Positions 33,299 to 41,145 of a stretch of DNA of 45,494 nucleotides are shown here, piece by piece. This DNA is from WS-7 sp036505295 (GTDB lineage Bacteria; Eisenbacteria; RBG-16-71-46; SZUA-252): NCBI GenBank assembly GCA_036505295.1, contig DASXTQ010000120.1, forward strand, positions 1 through 45,494. Direction: 5' to 3'. A program made the translations under genes and the position numbers. Within the stretch, counting starts at the first letter, position 1. Every line of letters begins with the position of its first letter. The notes beneath the pieces are model-generated. The model saw only the letters and a program-made list of their open reading frames with translations, ran no database searches and had not been told where the DNA came from.

Positions 33299-34101
33299 GG
33301 GTGCTGGTAGAGCACGATCGAGTCACGCGAAGACACGCGGTGCCCCGCGGACGGCTCCTGTGCGGATACGAGCCCGCTCTTTTGCCTCGGTCCTCCTTCC
33401 CGGACTGTTACCGCGAAGCCCTCTTCTCGAAGGCTCCGCACCGCTTCCCCGATGTCTCTACCCGATAGATCCGGGAGCAGGTAGCTCTGCGGCCTCGGAC
33501 CCAGGCTCACGAGCAGATTCACCACCGTGCCCTGCTGCACGAGGGTTTCCCCGGGCGGATCGGAGGCGACGACCAGATCCTTGCTCACCTCGTCGGTGTA
33601 GACCTTCGCGATCCGGCCCGCGCGGAGGCCCGATCCCTCGAGGAGAAGCTGTGCCTGACGCGCGGTCACGCCGTCCAGGAGCGGCACGCTCGTTCCCTGC
33701 GCGCCCAAGCTCACGATCACCGAGATCCGCCTCCCGCGCTTCACCACCCCGCCTCCGGCTGGATCCTGCGAGATGACAAATCCGCGGGCCACGTCCGGGC
33801 TCCATTGCTCCGAGATCTTGGAAAGCTTGAGCCCTTCCGCCGCGAGGACCCGCTCCGCCTCGATCTCGCTCTGGCCAATCACCTCCGGGACCTGCACCTC
33901 TGCGCCCTGCCGGGTGAAGCTCGGCATGAGCACGAGGTTCATCACGAGAAAGCCGCCCAGGAGCGCCACGCCGGCGAGCAGGAGGGTTCCCGACCAAAAC
34001 GAAAAGCGCGGGCCGCGGCGGCGTTCGCCTGGCGGCAGCGGCGGGGCCGCGGGCATCTCGGACAGTTGTTCCTCCAGGTCGACGTCCAAGGAATCCTTCA
34101 T
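33295..34101 (-). CDS. Membrane-anchored protein with three PASTA domains and no kinase domain
   Basis: A 268-residue protein: a 35-residue acidic then Pro/Arg-rich cytoplasmic part, one membrane helix (about 36-60) and three extracytoplasmic PASTA domains (about 68-134, 137-203 and 205-268; each with a VP.. or LP.. start and a V-x-V-x-V-S-x-G-type end). PASTA domains bind muropeptides or lipid II in Ser/Thr kinases and penicillin-binding proteins. Here neither partner domain is present. The gene lies between rsmB and rpe, where Bacillus has a PASTA kinase. It overlaps both neighbours by four bases. Confidence 0.88.
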   Translation of the reverse strand: MKDSLDVDLEEQLSEMPAAPPLPPGERRRGPRFSFWSGTLLLAGVALLGGFLVMNLVLMPSFTRQGAEVQVPEVIGQSEIEAERVLAAEGLKLSKISEQWSPDVARGFVISQDPAGGGVVKRGRRISVIVSLGAQGTSVPLLDGVTARQAQLLLEGSGLRAGRIAKVYTDEVSKDLVVASDPPGETLVQQGTVVNLLVSLGPRPQSYLLPDLSGRDIGEAVRSLREEGFAVTVREGGPRQKSGLVSAQEPSAGHRVSSRDSIVLYQHP

Positions 34102-35474
34102 CGGCGGCGAACGCGCGCGGCGAAAACGCCGTCTGTGCCGTGCCGCTGTGGCGTCGCGCTCAAGTGGGGCGCACCCGAGCGGAATCCGGGCGGCAGGTAG
34201 GGATCGACGTTCTCCTGCACGAAATCGGGATGCGCTCGCAGGAAGCGTTCCACGACGTCATGGGTCTCCTCAGGCTCCAAGGAGCAGACACTATACACCA
34301 AGACACCGCCGCGGCGGACCAGCGCCGCGGCTGCGTCCATGAGCTGCGCCTGGAGCGCGGCCATCGCGGCGATGCCGGACTCCTCCTTACGCCAGCGCGC
34401 GTCCGCGCGCCGCCTCAGAACGCCGAGGCCGGAGCACGGTGCATCGACCAGGACCCGGTCGAAGGCGGCGCGGAACGGCGGGCTCAAGCCGTCCCCGCAG
34501 ATCACGTGCACCCGGCCCGCGCGAAGCCGGCCGCTCAGGTTCTCTCGAAGCGCCCGCGCGCGGCTCCGATGACGCTCGAGCGCGAACAAGCGCCCGGTGC
34601 TCCCGACCGCCTCGGCGATCTGCGCCGACTTCCCCCCAGGTGCCGCGCAAAGGTCGAGGATGGTTTCGCCGGCCTCGGGGGCGAGGATCGGGACGACCGC
34701 GGCTTCGGCCTCATCTTGGAGCGAGATGAGCCCCTCGCGAAAGGCCGGAGAGCGGGAGGGCACGAATCCGCCGCGCACGATCCACACCAGGCCTCCGTTT
34801 GGGGCAGGCTCAGGCTCGAATCCCTCGGACCGCAACCGATCCAGGATCTCGCCCTTGGAGGCGCGCGCGAGGGTCGGCCTCACCGTGACCGAGGGGTCCT
34901 CGTTATTCGCTTCGAGCATCCGCTCCGCCTCTTCGCTGCCGTATCGCGCCACCCATCGTTCCACGATCCATCGAGGGTGCGACCGGGATGCCGAAAGATA
35001 CTCGACCGGACTGGAGCCGCGGTCGGGGAGGGGAGCCCGTTCGCCGCGCGCGAGGCGACGTAGAATTGCATTGGCGAGGCCGGCCGTTCCCGGGTGACCG
35101 TATTTCTTCGCCAGCTTCACGCTCTCGTCGACGGCCGCCGACGCGGGAATCCTGTCCATGAAGAGAAGCTGGTAGGCGCCCAGCCGGAGCGCGGCTTTGA
35201 TCCAGGCGGGCAGTCCGTTCCAGTTCTCCCGCGCGAACGTCGCGAGGTGATGGTCGAGGGTTCCGCGCTGCCGGAGGGTGCCCTGCACGAGCGCCGTCAC
35301 CAGGTGCGCTTCCTCAGGAGGGAGCGCCGCCGCCCTCAATCTCGTCTCGAGAAGCCGGTCGGAGTAGGCGCTCCGGCTCTCCGTCGTGACCAGAATCTGG
35401 AGCGCGAGCTCGCGTGCGGGGAGCGGCTTCCTCCTGGCGCGGGACTTTGGGTAGCCGCGTTTCTGCGCGGTCAT
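34098..35474 (-). CDS. rsmB: 16S rRNA (cytosine-C5-967) methyltransferase
   Basis: A 458-residue enzyme with an N-terminal NusB-like RNA-binding domain (about 20-150) and a C-terminal Rossmann methyltransferase. It has SAM motif I DLCAAPGGKSAQIAE near 268-282, motif IV VDAPCSGLGVLRRR with one catalytic Cys, and motif VI VYSVCSLEPEE with the other. Its ATG overlaps the fmt stop as ATGA. A Lys/Arg-rich N-terminus fits rRNA binding. Confidence 0.95.
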   Translation of the reverse strand: MTAQKRGYPKSRARRKPLPARELALQILVTTESRSAYSDRLLETRLRAAALPPEEAHLVTALVQGTLRQRGTLDHHLATFARENWNGLPAWIKAALRLGAYQLLFMDRIPASAAVDESVKLAKKYGHPGTAGLANAILRRLARGERAPLPDRGSSPVEYLSASRSHPRWIVERWVARYGSEEAERMLEANNEDPSVTVRPTLARASKGEILDRLRSEGFEPEPAPNGGLVWIVRGGFVPSRSPAFREGLISLQDEAEAAVVPILAPEAGETILDLCAAPGGKSAQIAEAVGSTGRLFALERHRSRARALRENLSGRLRAGRVHVICGDGLSPPFRAAFDRVLVDAPCSGLGVLRRRADARWRKEESGIAAMAALQAQLMDAAAALVRRGGVLVYSVCSLEPEETHDVVERFLRAHPDFVQENVDPYLPPGFRSGAPHLSATPQRHGTDGVFAARVRRR

Positions 35475-36433
35475 GCCGGGACACCCTTCACCGGAAGCCG
35501 CGACCCGGGCTTGATTCGCGCCCCGTTCGCGTAGGCGAATGCGGGCATCGCTTTCCGTCCGCTCGGGCGCACGCTCTGGAGCAAGACCGAGCCTTGCTCA
35601 AGACCGATCTCCAGCCCGCGCTCCCGGTCCAGCGCGAGCACCGCACCGGGTGGACCTTTCGGCTCAGGCGGCGCGGCGGTCGACCCGGGCGAAGCCGTGA
35701 GAACCTGGAGCCTCTCCCCCTCGAGCTCGAGATAGGCGCCGGGCTCCGGCGCGAACGCCCGGACCTTCCGGGTGAACCGGACCGGATCGTCCGCGAGCGA
35801 GAGCCTTGAATCCTCCCGTTTGAGCTTCGGCGCGTAGGTCGCCCCCGCGGGGTCCTGGTCCCGCCGCACGATTTCGCCGCCTTCTATGCGGGACAAGGTC
35901 TCGGAAAGGCAGCGAGCGCCCAGCTCGGCCAGGCGCGCGCCCAGAGACCCCGCGTCCTCGTCAGGCGCGATCGGAGTCGAGAGCGATGAGAAGACGGGGC
36001 CCTCATCGAGCTTCTCCGTCATCCACATGGCGGTCACGCCGGTTTCCTGATCTCCGGCCAGGATCGCGGCCTGGATCGGAGAAGCGCCGCGATGCCTCGG
36101 GAGGAGGGAGAAATGGATGTTGATCGCGCCGATCCGGGGAACGCCCAAGAGCTCCAGGCTCAGGATCTGCCCATACGCGACAAGCACGAGGAGATCCGGA
36201 TCGAGCGCGCGCAGCCTCTCGATCTCCTCGGGCGCGCCCGCGCGCGCGGGCGTGGAGACCGGGATGCCGCGCGCCTCGGCCGCCGCCCGAACGGGTGAGG
36301 GAGCGAGCGCGAGGCCGCGCCCGCTCGCCCGGTCGCGCCGCGTCACGACGAGCAGAGGGGGCTTGCGGTCCTCGATGAGCCGGATCAGGGGAGGAACCGC
36401 GAGGCTCGGTGTGCCGTAATAGACGAGGCGCAC
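35471..36433 (-). CDS. fmt: Methionyl-tRNA formyltransferase
   Basis: A 320-residue enzyme formylating initiator methionyl-tRNA. It shows LVYYGTPSLAVPPL at the N-terminus, the folate-site segment NIHFSLLPRHRGASPIQ near 107-123 with Asn/His, and GVTAMWMTEKLDEGP near 131-145, then the C-terminal tRNA-binding beta-barrel. It follows def by eight bases; def and fmt act on the same formyl-methionine cycle. Confidence 0.95.
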   Translation of the reverse strand: MRLVYYGTPSLAVPPLIRLIEDRKPPLLVVTRRDRASGRGLALAPSPVRAAAEARGIPVSTPARAGAPEEIERLRALDPDLLVLVAYGQILSLELLGVPRIGAINIHFSLLPRHRGASPIQAAILAGDQETGVTAMWMTEKLDEGPVFSSLSTPIAPDEDAGSLGARLAELGARCLSETLSRIEGGEIVRRDQDPAGATYAPKLKREDSRLSLADDPVRFTRKVRAFAPEPGAYLELEGERLQVLTASPGSTAAPPEPKGPPGAVLALDRERGLEIGLEQGSVLLQSVRPSGRKAMPAFAYANGARIKPGSRLPVKGVPA

Positions 36434-36441
36434 GCCGCCCG

Positions 36442-36996
36442 CTAAAACGAAGGCGACGCGCTCGCGCTCGACGCGGCCTTCCCGGCTTCGCCGAATTGCA
36501 TCCGCGCGAGTTTGGACTCGAGGAGTTTTCTTCGGATTGGGCTCAGCCGGTCGATGAAGAGCACCCCGTCCAGATGGTCGAGCTCGTGCTGGAGCGCTCG
36601 GGCGAGGAGCCCCTCCGCTTGGACCACGACGAGAGCGCCGTGCTCGTCCAGGGCCTCGAACACCACGTCGGCGTGGCGTTTCACGTCGGCATGAACGCCC
36701 GGAATGCTGAGACAGCCCTCCTCCCCGACGATGCTCCCGGCCGCGTCCTTCATGACCGGGTTCACCAACGCGAATTTCGCGCGCTCCCCGGACTCCGTCT
36801 CGACGTCCACCACGAAGATCCGCTGCGCGATTCCGACCTGCGGCGCCGCAAGGCCGATCCCGCGCTCGCGGTACATGCAGTCGAACATGGCGCCAATCAC
36901 ATCGCGGATCTCCGGCGTCACGGTTTGGACCGAAGCCGCCTTCTGGCGGAGAATGGGATCGCCGTAATAGCGAAGCTGGAGCGACCTCTTATCCAC
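36442..36996 (-). CDS. def: Peptide deformylase
   Basis: A 184-residue metal hydrolase removing the formyl group from new proteins. All three motifs are present: GIGLAAPQVG at 46-55, EEGCLSIPG at 92-100 with metal ligand Cys95, and QHELDHLDG at 136-144 with His137 and His141. GTG at 36996 is chosen because it gives the right N-terminus; it overlaps the yajC end by eight bases. A short Ala/Ser-rich C-terminal tail follows the catalytic helix. Confidence 0.95.
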   Translation of the reverse strand: MDKRSLQLRYYGDPILRQKAASVQTVTPEIRDVIGAMFDCMYRERGIGLAAPQVGIAQRIFVVDVETESGERAKFALVNPVMKDAAGSIVGEEGCLSIPGVHADVKRHADVVFEALDEHGALVVVQAEGLLARALQHELDHLDGVLFIDRLSPIRRKLLESKLARMQFGEAGKAASSASASPSF

Positions 36997-37315
36997 TGCG
37001 CTCCTTGACCTGGACGATCGATTCCCGAGCAAACTCCATCTTCACGTCGTCGGCGACTTTCAGCACGATGATTCCCTCCTTCTCGCCTACGACGGTGCCG
37101 AAGAGCCCGCCGGTCGTGAGGACCCGGTCTCCTTTGCGGATGGAAGAGCGCATGGCCTCGGTTTCCTTCTGCTTTCGTTGTTGGGGGCGGATGATCATGA
37201 AGTAGACGATCCCGACCGTGATCCCCAGCAGCGAGAGCATGTGAATCATCTGGTCCATGGATGAAGGCGCGTCGGGGGCGGCCTGGGTCGCTTGTGCGAA
37301 CGCTACGTCGAGCAT
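36989..37315 (-). CDS. yajC: YajC, accessory subunit of the Sec translocon
   Basis: A 108-residue inner-membrane protein with one membrane helix (about 27-43, ending FMIIRPQQRKQKE) and a cytoplasmic beta domain with GDRVLTTGGLFGTVV, the family signature. The ATG at 37315 follows an AGGAG site; a longer frame to 37789 is an out-of-frame reading of tgt. tgt-yajC is a common pair, but the usual secD-secF do not follow; def does. Confidence 0.93.
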   Translation of the reverse strand: MLDVAFAQATQAAPDAPSSMDQMIHMLSLLGITVGIVYFMIIRPQQRKQKETEAMRSSIRKGDRVLTTGGLFGTVVGEKEGIIVLKVADDVKMEFARESIVQVKERSG

Positions 37316-37329
37316 GGATTCTCCTCGTG

Positions 37330-38481
37330 TTACGCGGACGCGGGAGGGTCCCCGCCCCGCTCGCGGTAGCGCTCCGAAAATTCCCGCGCGTATTGTTGGT
37401 AGAGGCCGCGCTCGATCGCGCGGCGGCCGGCAGCCATGAGTGTCTGGTAAAACGTGACGTTGTGCAAGGTCAGCATTCGATGCGCGAGGATCTCTCCTGC
37501 AAGGTGGAGATGACGCAGGTAGGCCCGGCTCATGAGGGCGCATGCCTCGCACGGGCATCCTGCATCGAGCGGAAGCTCCGAGCGGGTGTGCTCGGCGTTT
37601 CTGATGTTGATCGGTCCGTCCGCGGTGAAGGCCATCCCGTTCCGGGCGTTTCGGGTGGGCAGCACGCAATCGAAGAGATCGATCCCGCACGCGATCCCGT
37701 CGAGCAGATCGAGCGGGGTGCCCATCCCCATGAGGTATCGCGGCCAATCGACCGGGAGCGCTTCGGCCGTAGCGCGGGTCAGGGCCCACGTCTCGCGCTT
37801 CTCCTCCCCCACGGAGAGTCCGCCGATCGCGAAACCGTCGCAGTCGAACGCCGCGGTCCGCGTCGCCATCTCCTTCCTCAACGATGCACTCCCGCCCCCC
37901 TGGATGATCGCGAAGAGAAGCTGACGGAGACCGCCGGGAGACTCCAGCGTCCGCGCGCGACGCAGCGAGCGCTCCGTCCAGCGAATCGTGCGCTCCCCCG
38001 CCTCGCGCTGTACGGCCGGATCGAGCGGGAGCAGGACCGCGTGATCGAGGGTGACCGCGATATCCGAACCGAGATCAGCTTGGACCTCCATCGCGCGTTC
38101 CGGGGTCAGAAGCTCGAGGGTCCCATCCAGATGCGAGCGGAATTCGACGCCCTCCTCGGCCACCTTCACGAGCCCCTTCAAGCTCAGCACTTGGTAGCCG
38201 CCGCTGTCGGTCAGCACGGGCCGGTCCCATGCCATGAACCGGTGCAGACCTCCCAGGTCGCGGATCACCTTGGATCCCGGACGAAGCATGAGGTGATAGG
38301 TGTTCGCGAGAAGGATCTGCGTCCCGGAGGCTCGAAGATCGGCGGGCGAGAGGCCCTTGACGCTTCCTTGCGTTCCGACCGGCATGAACGCGGGCGTCCG
38401 GATCGCGCCGTGGGCGGTGACGAGCGTCCCCGCGCGCGGCGATGCGGGATCGCGAGCGGATATGGCGGCGAAAGGGGTCAG
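37330..38481 (-). CDS. tgt: tRNA-guanine transglycosylase (queuosine pathway)
   Basis: A 383-residue TIM-barrel enzyme swapping guanine-34 of certain tRNAs for the queuosine precursor. It shows the nucleophile region LTDSGGYQV, GGLSVGEEKRE, the second Asp in FDCVLPTRNARNG and zinc ligands in CPCEACALMSRAYLRHLH. The first ATG in frame is 38385, but conserved family sequence (SARDPASPRAGTLVTAHG, TPAF) lies upstream of it, with no ATG, GTG or TTG. CTG at 38481 gives the full N-terminus and a CTGA overlap with the upstream stop; it is my preferred start. Confidence 0.93.
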   Translation of the reverse strand: MTPFAAISARDPASPRAGTLVTAHGAIRTPAFMPVGTQGSVKGLSPADLRASGTQILLANTYHLMLRPGSKVIRDLGGLHRFMAWDRPVLTDSGGYQVLSLKGLVKVAEEGVEFRSHLDGTLELLTPERAMEVQADLGSDIAVTLDHAVLLPLDPAVQREAGERTIRWTERSLRRARTLESPGGLRQLLFAIIQGGGSASLRKEMATRTAAFDCDGFAIGGLSVGEEKRETWALTRATAEALPVDWPRYLMGMGTPLDLLDGIACGIDLFDCVLPTRNARNGMAFTADGPINIRNAEHTRSELPLDAGCPCEACALMSRAYLRHLHLAGEILAHRMLTLHNVTFYQTLMAAGRRAIERGLYQQYAREFSERYRERGGDPPASA

Positions 38482-39734
38482 GGCTTGAGGCGGGGCAGCA
38501 CGGCGTCGAGATCGCGGCTCGAGAGCGGAAGCTCGATGACCCGAGGGCGCGCGTCCGGCGAGGGCCCGTCCGACCCGGCGCTTCCGCCCGGAGCAAGAAA
38601 AACCAGAACCCCCGAACGCGCCGCGCCGTTCCGCTCCAACCTGTCGGCGACCCAGGGTCCGCCCTGCGGGGGGAGCGTCCGCTCCAGCAGATAGACGCCC
38701 GGAGGGGGCCCGGTCACCGCCCGCTCGAGCACCCGGATTCCGTCCGGCGCCTCATCGACCACGAAGCCGCGCTGCTCGAGCAGGATTCGCACCCAGGCGC
38801 GGACGAGCGAGGAGCGGTGCGCGACGAGCGCGGTTCCAAGGTCGGAATCCTCCCCGGGCGCTCCGCCCCGCGCGGGCCCGGATTCCGGATCGGGTTTCTC
38901 GTACGCGTACCGGTCTCCCCACCGGACGGGCGTGAGGCCGAGGTCCGACTCACCGATGGAGTCACCGGGACCGAGGAGCAGGATCCCCCCGGGCCTGAGC
39001 GCGCGCGAGAGGTTCGCCAAAGCCGTCCGTCGACCATCGGAGGTGAGAACCGGGAGAAAATCGCGCGCCAGGATGAGGTCGAAGGTACCGAGGGGCTGGA
39101 GGGAATCGGGCTCGCACAGATTGAGCCGTGCGAAGCGGACGTAGGCCCGGAGCGACTCCGCGACGATCCAGCCGTCCCGCTCCGTGAAGTAGCGTTCCAG
39201 GATCTCCTGGGGAAGGGGGGCCGCGCGGGCGCGTGGATACGCCGCGCGTCGCGCACTCGCGACCGCCCTCGCGCTGAGATCCGCGCCGATCACCTCGAAT
39301 TCGAACGCGGGAGCGCGGGCGCGCCCTTCAGCGAGCGCGATCGCGAGCGAGTACGCCTCCTCGCCGGTTCCGCACGCGGCGCTCAGGCAGCGAAACGGGC
39401 CCGCGCCGGGACGTCCATATCGCGACCAGGGCGGATCGGCGGTGATCTCGAAGAGCGGGGCAAAATCGCCGGGCGCCCCGAAGACGCGGGACTCATTCGC
39501 GGTCAAGGTCTCCGCGAGATCCTCCCACGCGGCGGCATCGTCCGAGTAGAGCAGGTGCTCGGCGTAGGCTTCGACGCCATCCAAGGCGCGGTCCTGGATA
39601 CGAAATCGAAGCCGCTGCGCCAATCCCTCGGGAGTGCATTCCTTGAGCGAGAGACCGAACAGCTCCCCGACGCGCCTCTCCAGCTCCGCCATCGGGCGGC
39701 GCGTGAGGTCGCCGCCGCCTCGTTCAGCCGCCAT
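38478..39734 (-). CDS. CheR-like methyltransferase fused to a degenerate receiver domain
   Basis: A 418-residue soluble protein. Residues 15-80 resemble the CheR N-terminal helical domain and 80-280 its SAM methyltransferase (motif SAACGTGEEAYSLAI at 118-132, VIGADLSARAVASAR near 148-162). The CheR substrate-loop signature NETxFFR is altered to NESRVFG (80-86) and RNVLIYF to ARDFLPVL. Residues 298-418 have a receiver pattern, but the acidic pair reads AH, the phospho-acceptor Asp is Glu351, and the Lys position is Leu. ATG at 39734 is chosen; it overlaps the NtrC-type gene by 11 bases. Methylation of a chemoreceptor is not certain. Confidence 0.75.
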   Translation of the reverse strand: MAAERGGGDLTRRPMAELERRVGELFGLSLKECTPEGLAQRLRFRIQDRALDGVEAYAEHLLYSDDAAAWEDLAETLTANESRVFGAPGDFAPLFEITADPPWSRYGRPGAGPFRCLSAACGTGEEAYSLAIALAEGRARAPAFEFEVIGADLSARAVASARRAAYPRARAAPLPQEILERYFTERDGWIVAESLRAYVRFARLNLCEPDSLQPLGTFDLILARDFLPVLTSDGRRTALANLSRALRPGGILLLGPGDSIGESDLGLTPVRWGDRYAYEKPDPESGPARGGAPGEDSDLGTALVAHRSSLVRAWVRILLEQRGFVVDEAPDGIRVLERAVTGPPPGVYLLERTLPPQGGPWVADRLERNGAARSGVLVFLAPGGSAGSDGPSPDARPRVIELPLSSRDLDAVLPRLKP

Positions 39735-41145
39735 GTCCGGCGACGGGCTCGATCCTGTACTCCTTGAGCTTCGTCCGCAGCGTCTGCCGTGAGATGCCGA
39801 GCCACTCCGCGGCCTTGGTCTTGTTGCCACCCGCCTGTCCCAGCGCCATCTCGATCGCGATACGCTCGGCTTGGGCGAGCGTCGTAACGCCCCCTTCGCC
39901 TTTGAGACGGGTCTCGAGCACAGCGGCGCTGCCCCCGGAAGCGCCCACGATCTCGACGGGGAGATGCTCGGGCAGGATCCACTCGTCGCTCTCGAGCAGG
40001 ATCGCCCGTTCGATCACGTTCCTGAGCTCGCGAACGTTCCCTGGCCAGCGGTATGCGAGGAGCAGCTCGAGCGCGCGATCGGTGGGTCCCTTCACGCTTC
40101 TCCCCAGCTCCCGGTTCCAGTGCCCTATGAAATGGTCGATCAGAGGCGGGATATCCTCCGGCCGCTCGCGAAGCGGCGGCACGACGATACGGATCACGTC
40201 GAGACGGAAGAAGAGGTCCTCGCGGAATTTTTCCTGCACGACGAGGGTCTTCAAGTCGCGGTTCGTGGCGGCCAGCACGCGGGTCTCGATCACGATGTCG
40301 CTCACGCCCCCGACGCGGCGAAAGCGCTTCATCTCGAGCGCGCGCAGGAGCTTCGATTGGAGCCCGAGGCTCATCTCGCCGATTTCATCCAGGAAGAGCG
40401 TGCCCCCGTTCGCAAGCTCCATGAGCCCCTTCTTGGTCCGTTTCGCGTCGGTGAAAGCGCCTTTCTCGTAGCCGAAGACCTCGCTCTCGAGGAGGTTCTC
40501 GGGAAACGCGCTGCAGTTCACTTCGACGAACGGGCCGTCGTGCGTCGGGCCCAAATCGTGGATCTCGCGCGCGAGGAGCTCCTTTCCGACACCCGTCTCC
40601 CCCTGCAGGAGGACAGTCGAGGAACCCGTGGTCGCCACCTTCCGGATGGTTTCGAAGATCTTCGCGAGCTTCGAGCTTCCACCCACGATGAGCGTCGAGC
40701 CCGCGCGGCGTCGCTCGGCATGCCGCAGGCGCGTCACTTCTTCGGAAAGGCGAACCTGGGAGAGCGCGTTCTTGATTACGAGCTTCATGTGATCGAGCTC
40801 GAAGGGCTTCCCGATGTAATCGAAGCAGCCCGCCTTCGTCGCTTCCACCGCGGATTCGAACTTGCCGAACGCGGTCATGATCACGACCTGCATCGCGGGG
40901 TACCGCGACTTCAGCTGCTTCAGGAGGTCGAGCCCGCTCCCGTCCGGAAGCTTTTGGTCGAGAAGGGTCAGGTGAAACTCCTCCCGATCCAAGAGCGCCA
41001 GCGCCTCGGCGATCTCCCCCGCCGTCTCGACCCGATACCCTTCCTCCGAGAGCCCCTCCTTGAGCGCGTAGCGGAGCGTTCTCTCGTCGTCCACGACCAG
41101 AATCCCAAAGGTCTGCTTAGCGAGGGTTACTGCGCCTGTCTCCAT
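39724..41145 (-). CDS. Sigma54-dependent response regulator, NtrC family
   Basis: A 473-residue activator: receiver domain (about 12-125; phospho-Asp63, Thr91, Lys113), AAA+ domain (about 150-390; Walker A GETGVGKE at 182-189, Walker B GGTLFLDEIGEM at 247-258) and a Fis-type helix-turn-helix (KAAEWLGISRQTLRTKLKEY, near 440-462). The sigma54-contact loop reads GAFTDA (229-234) instead of GAFTGA. The ATG at 41145 has GGAG seven bases upstream and lies 29 bases inside the end of the kinase gene. It is the obvious partner of that kinase. Confidence 0.93.
   Translation of the reverse strand: METGAVTLAKQTFGILVVDDERTLRYALKEGLSEEGYRVETAGEIAEALALLDREEFHLTLLDQKLPDGSGLDLLKQLKSRYPAMQVVIMTAFGKFESAVEATKAGCFDYIGKPFELDHMKLVIKNALSQVRLSEEVTRLRHAERRRAGSTLIVGGSSKLAKIFETIRKVATTGSSTVLLQGETGVGKELLAREIHDLGPTHDGPFVEVNCSAFPENLLESEVFGYEKGAFTDAKRTKKGLMELANGGTLFLDEIGEMSLGLQSKLLRALEMKRFRRVGGVSDIVIETRVLAATNRDLKTLVVQEKFREDLFFRLDVIRIVVPPLRERPEDIPPLIDHFIGHWNRELGRSVKGPTDRALELLLAYRWPGNVRELRNVIERAILLESDEWILPEHLPVEIVGASGGSAAVLETRLKGEGGVTTLAQAERIAIEMALGQAGGNKTKAAEWLGISRQTLRTKLKEYRIEPVAGHGG

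Noticed and set aside
31611..33326. A 571-codon frame that would fuse a long N-terminal region to GalE
   Set aside because: The first half is rpe read out of frame; the true galE start is the GTG at 32594 overlapping the rpe stop.
37330..38385. ATG at 38385 as the start of tgt
   Set aside because: It would remove about 32 residues that match the conserved Tgt N-terminus.
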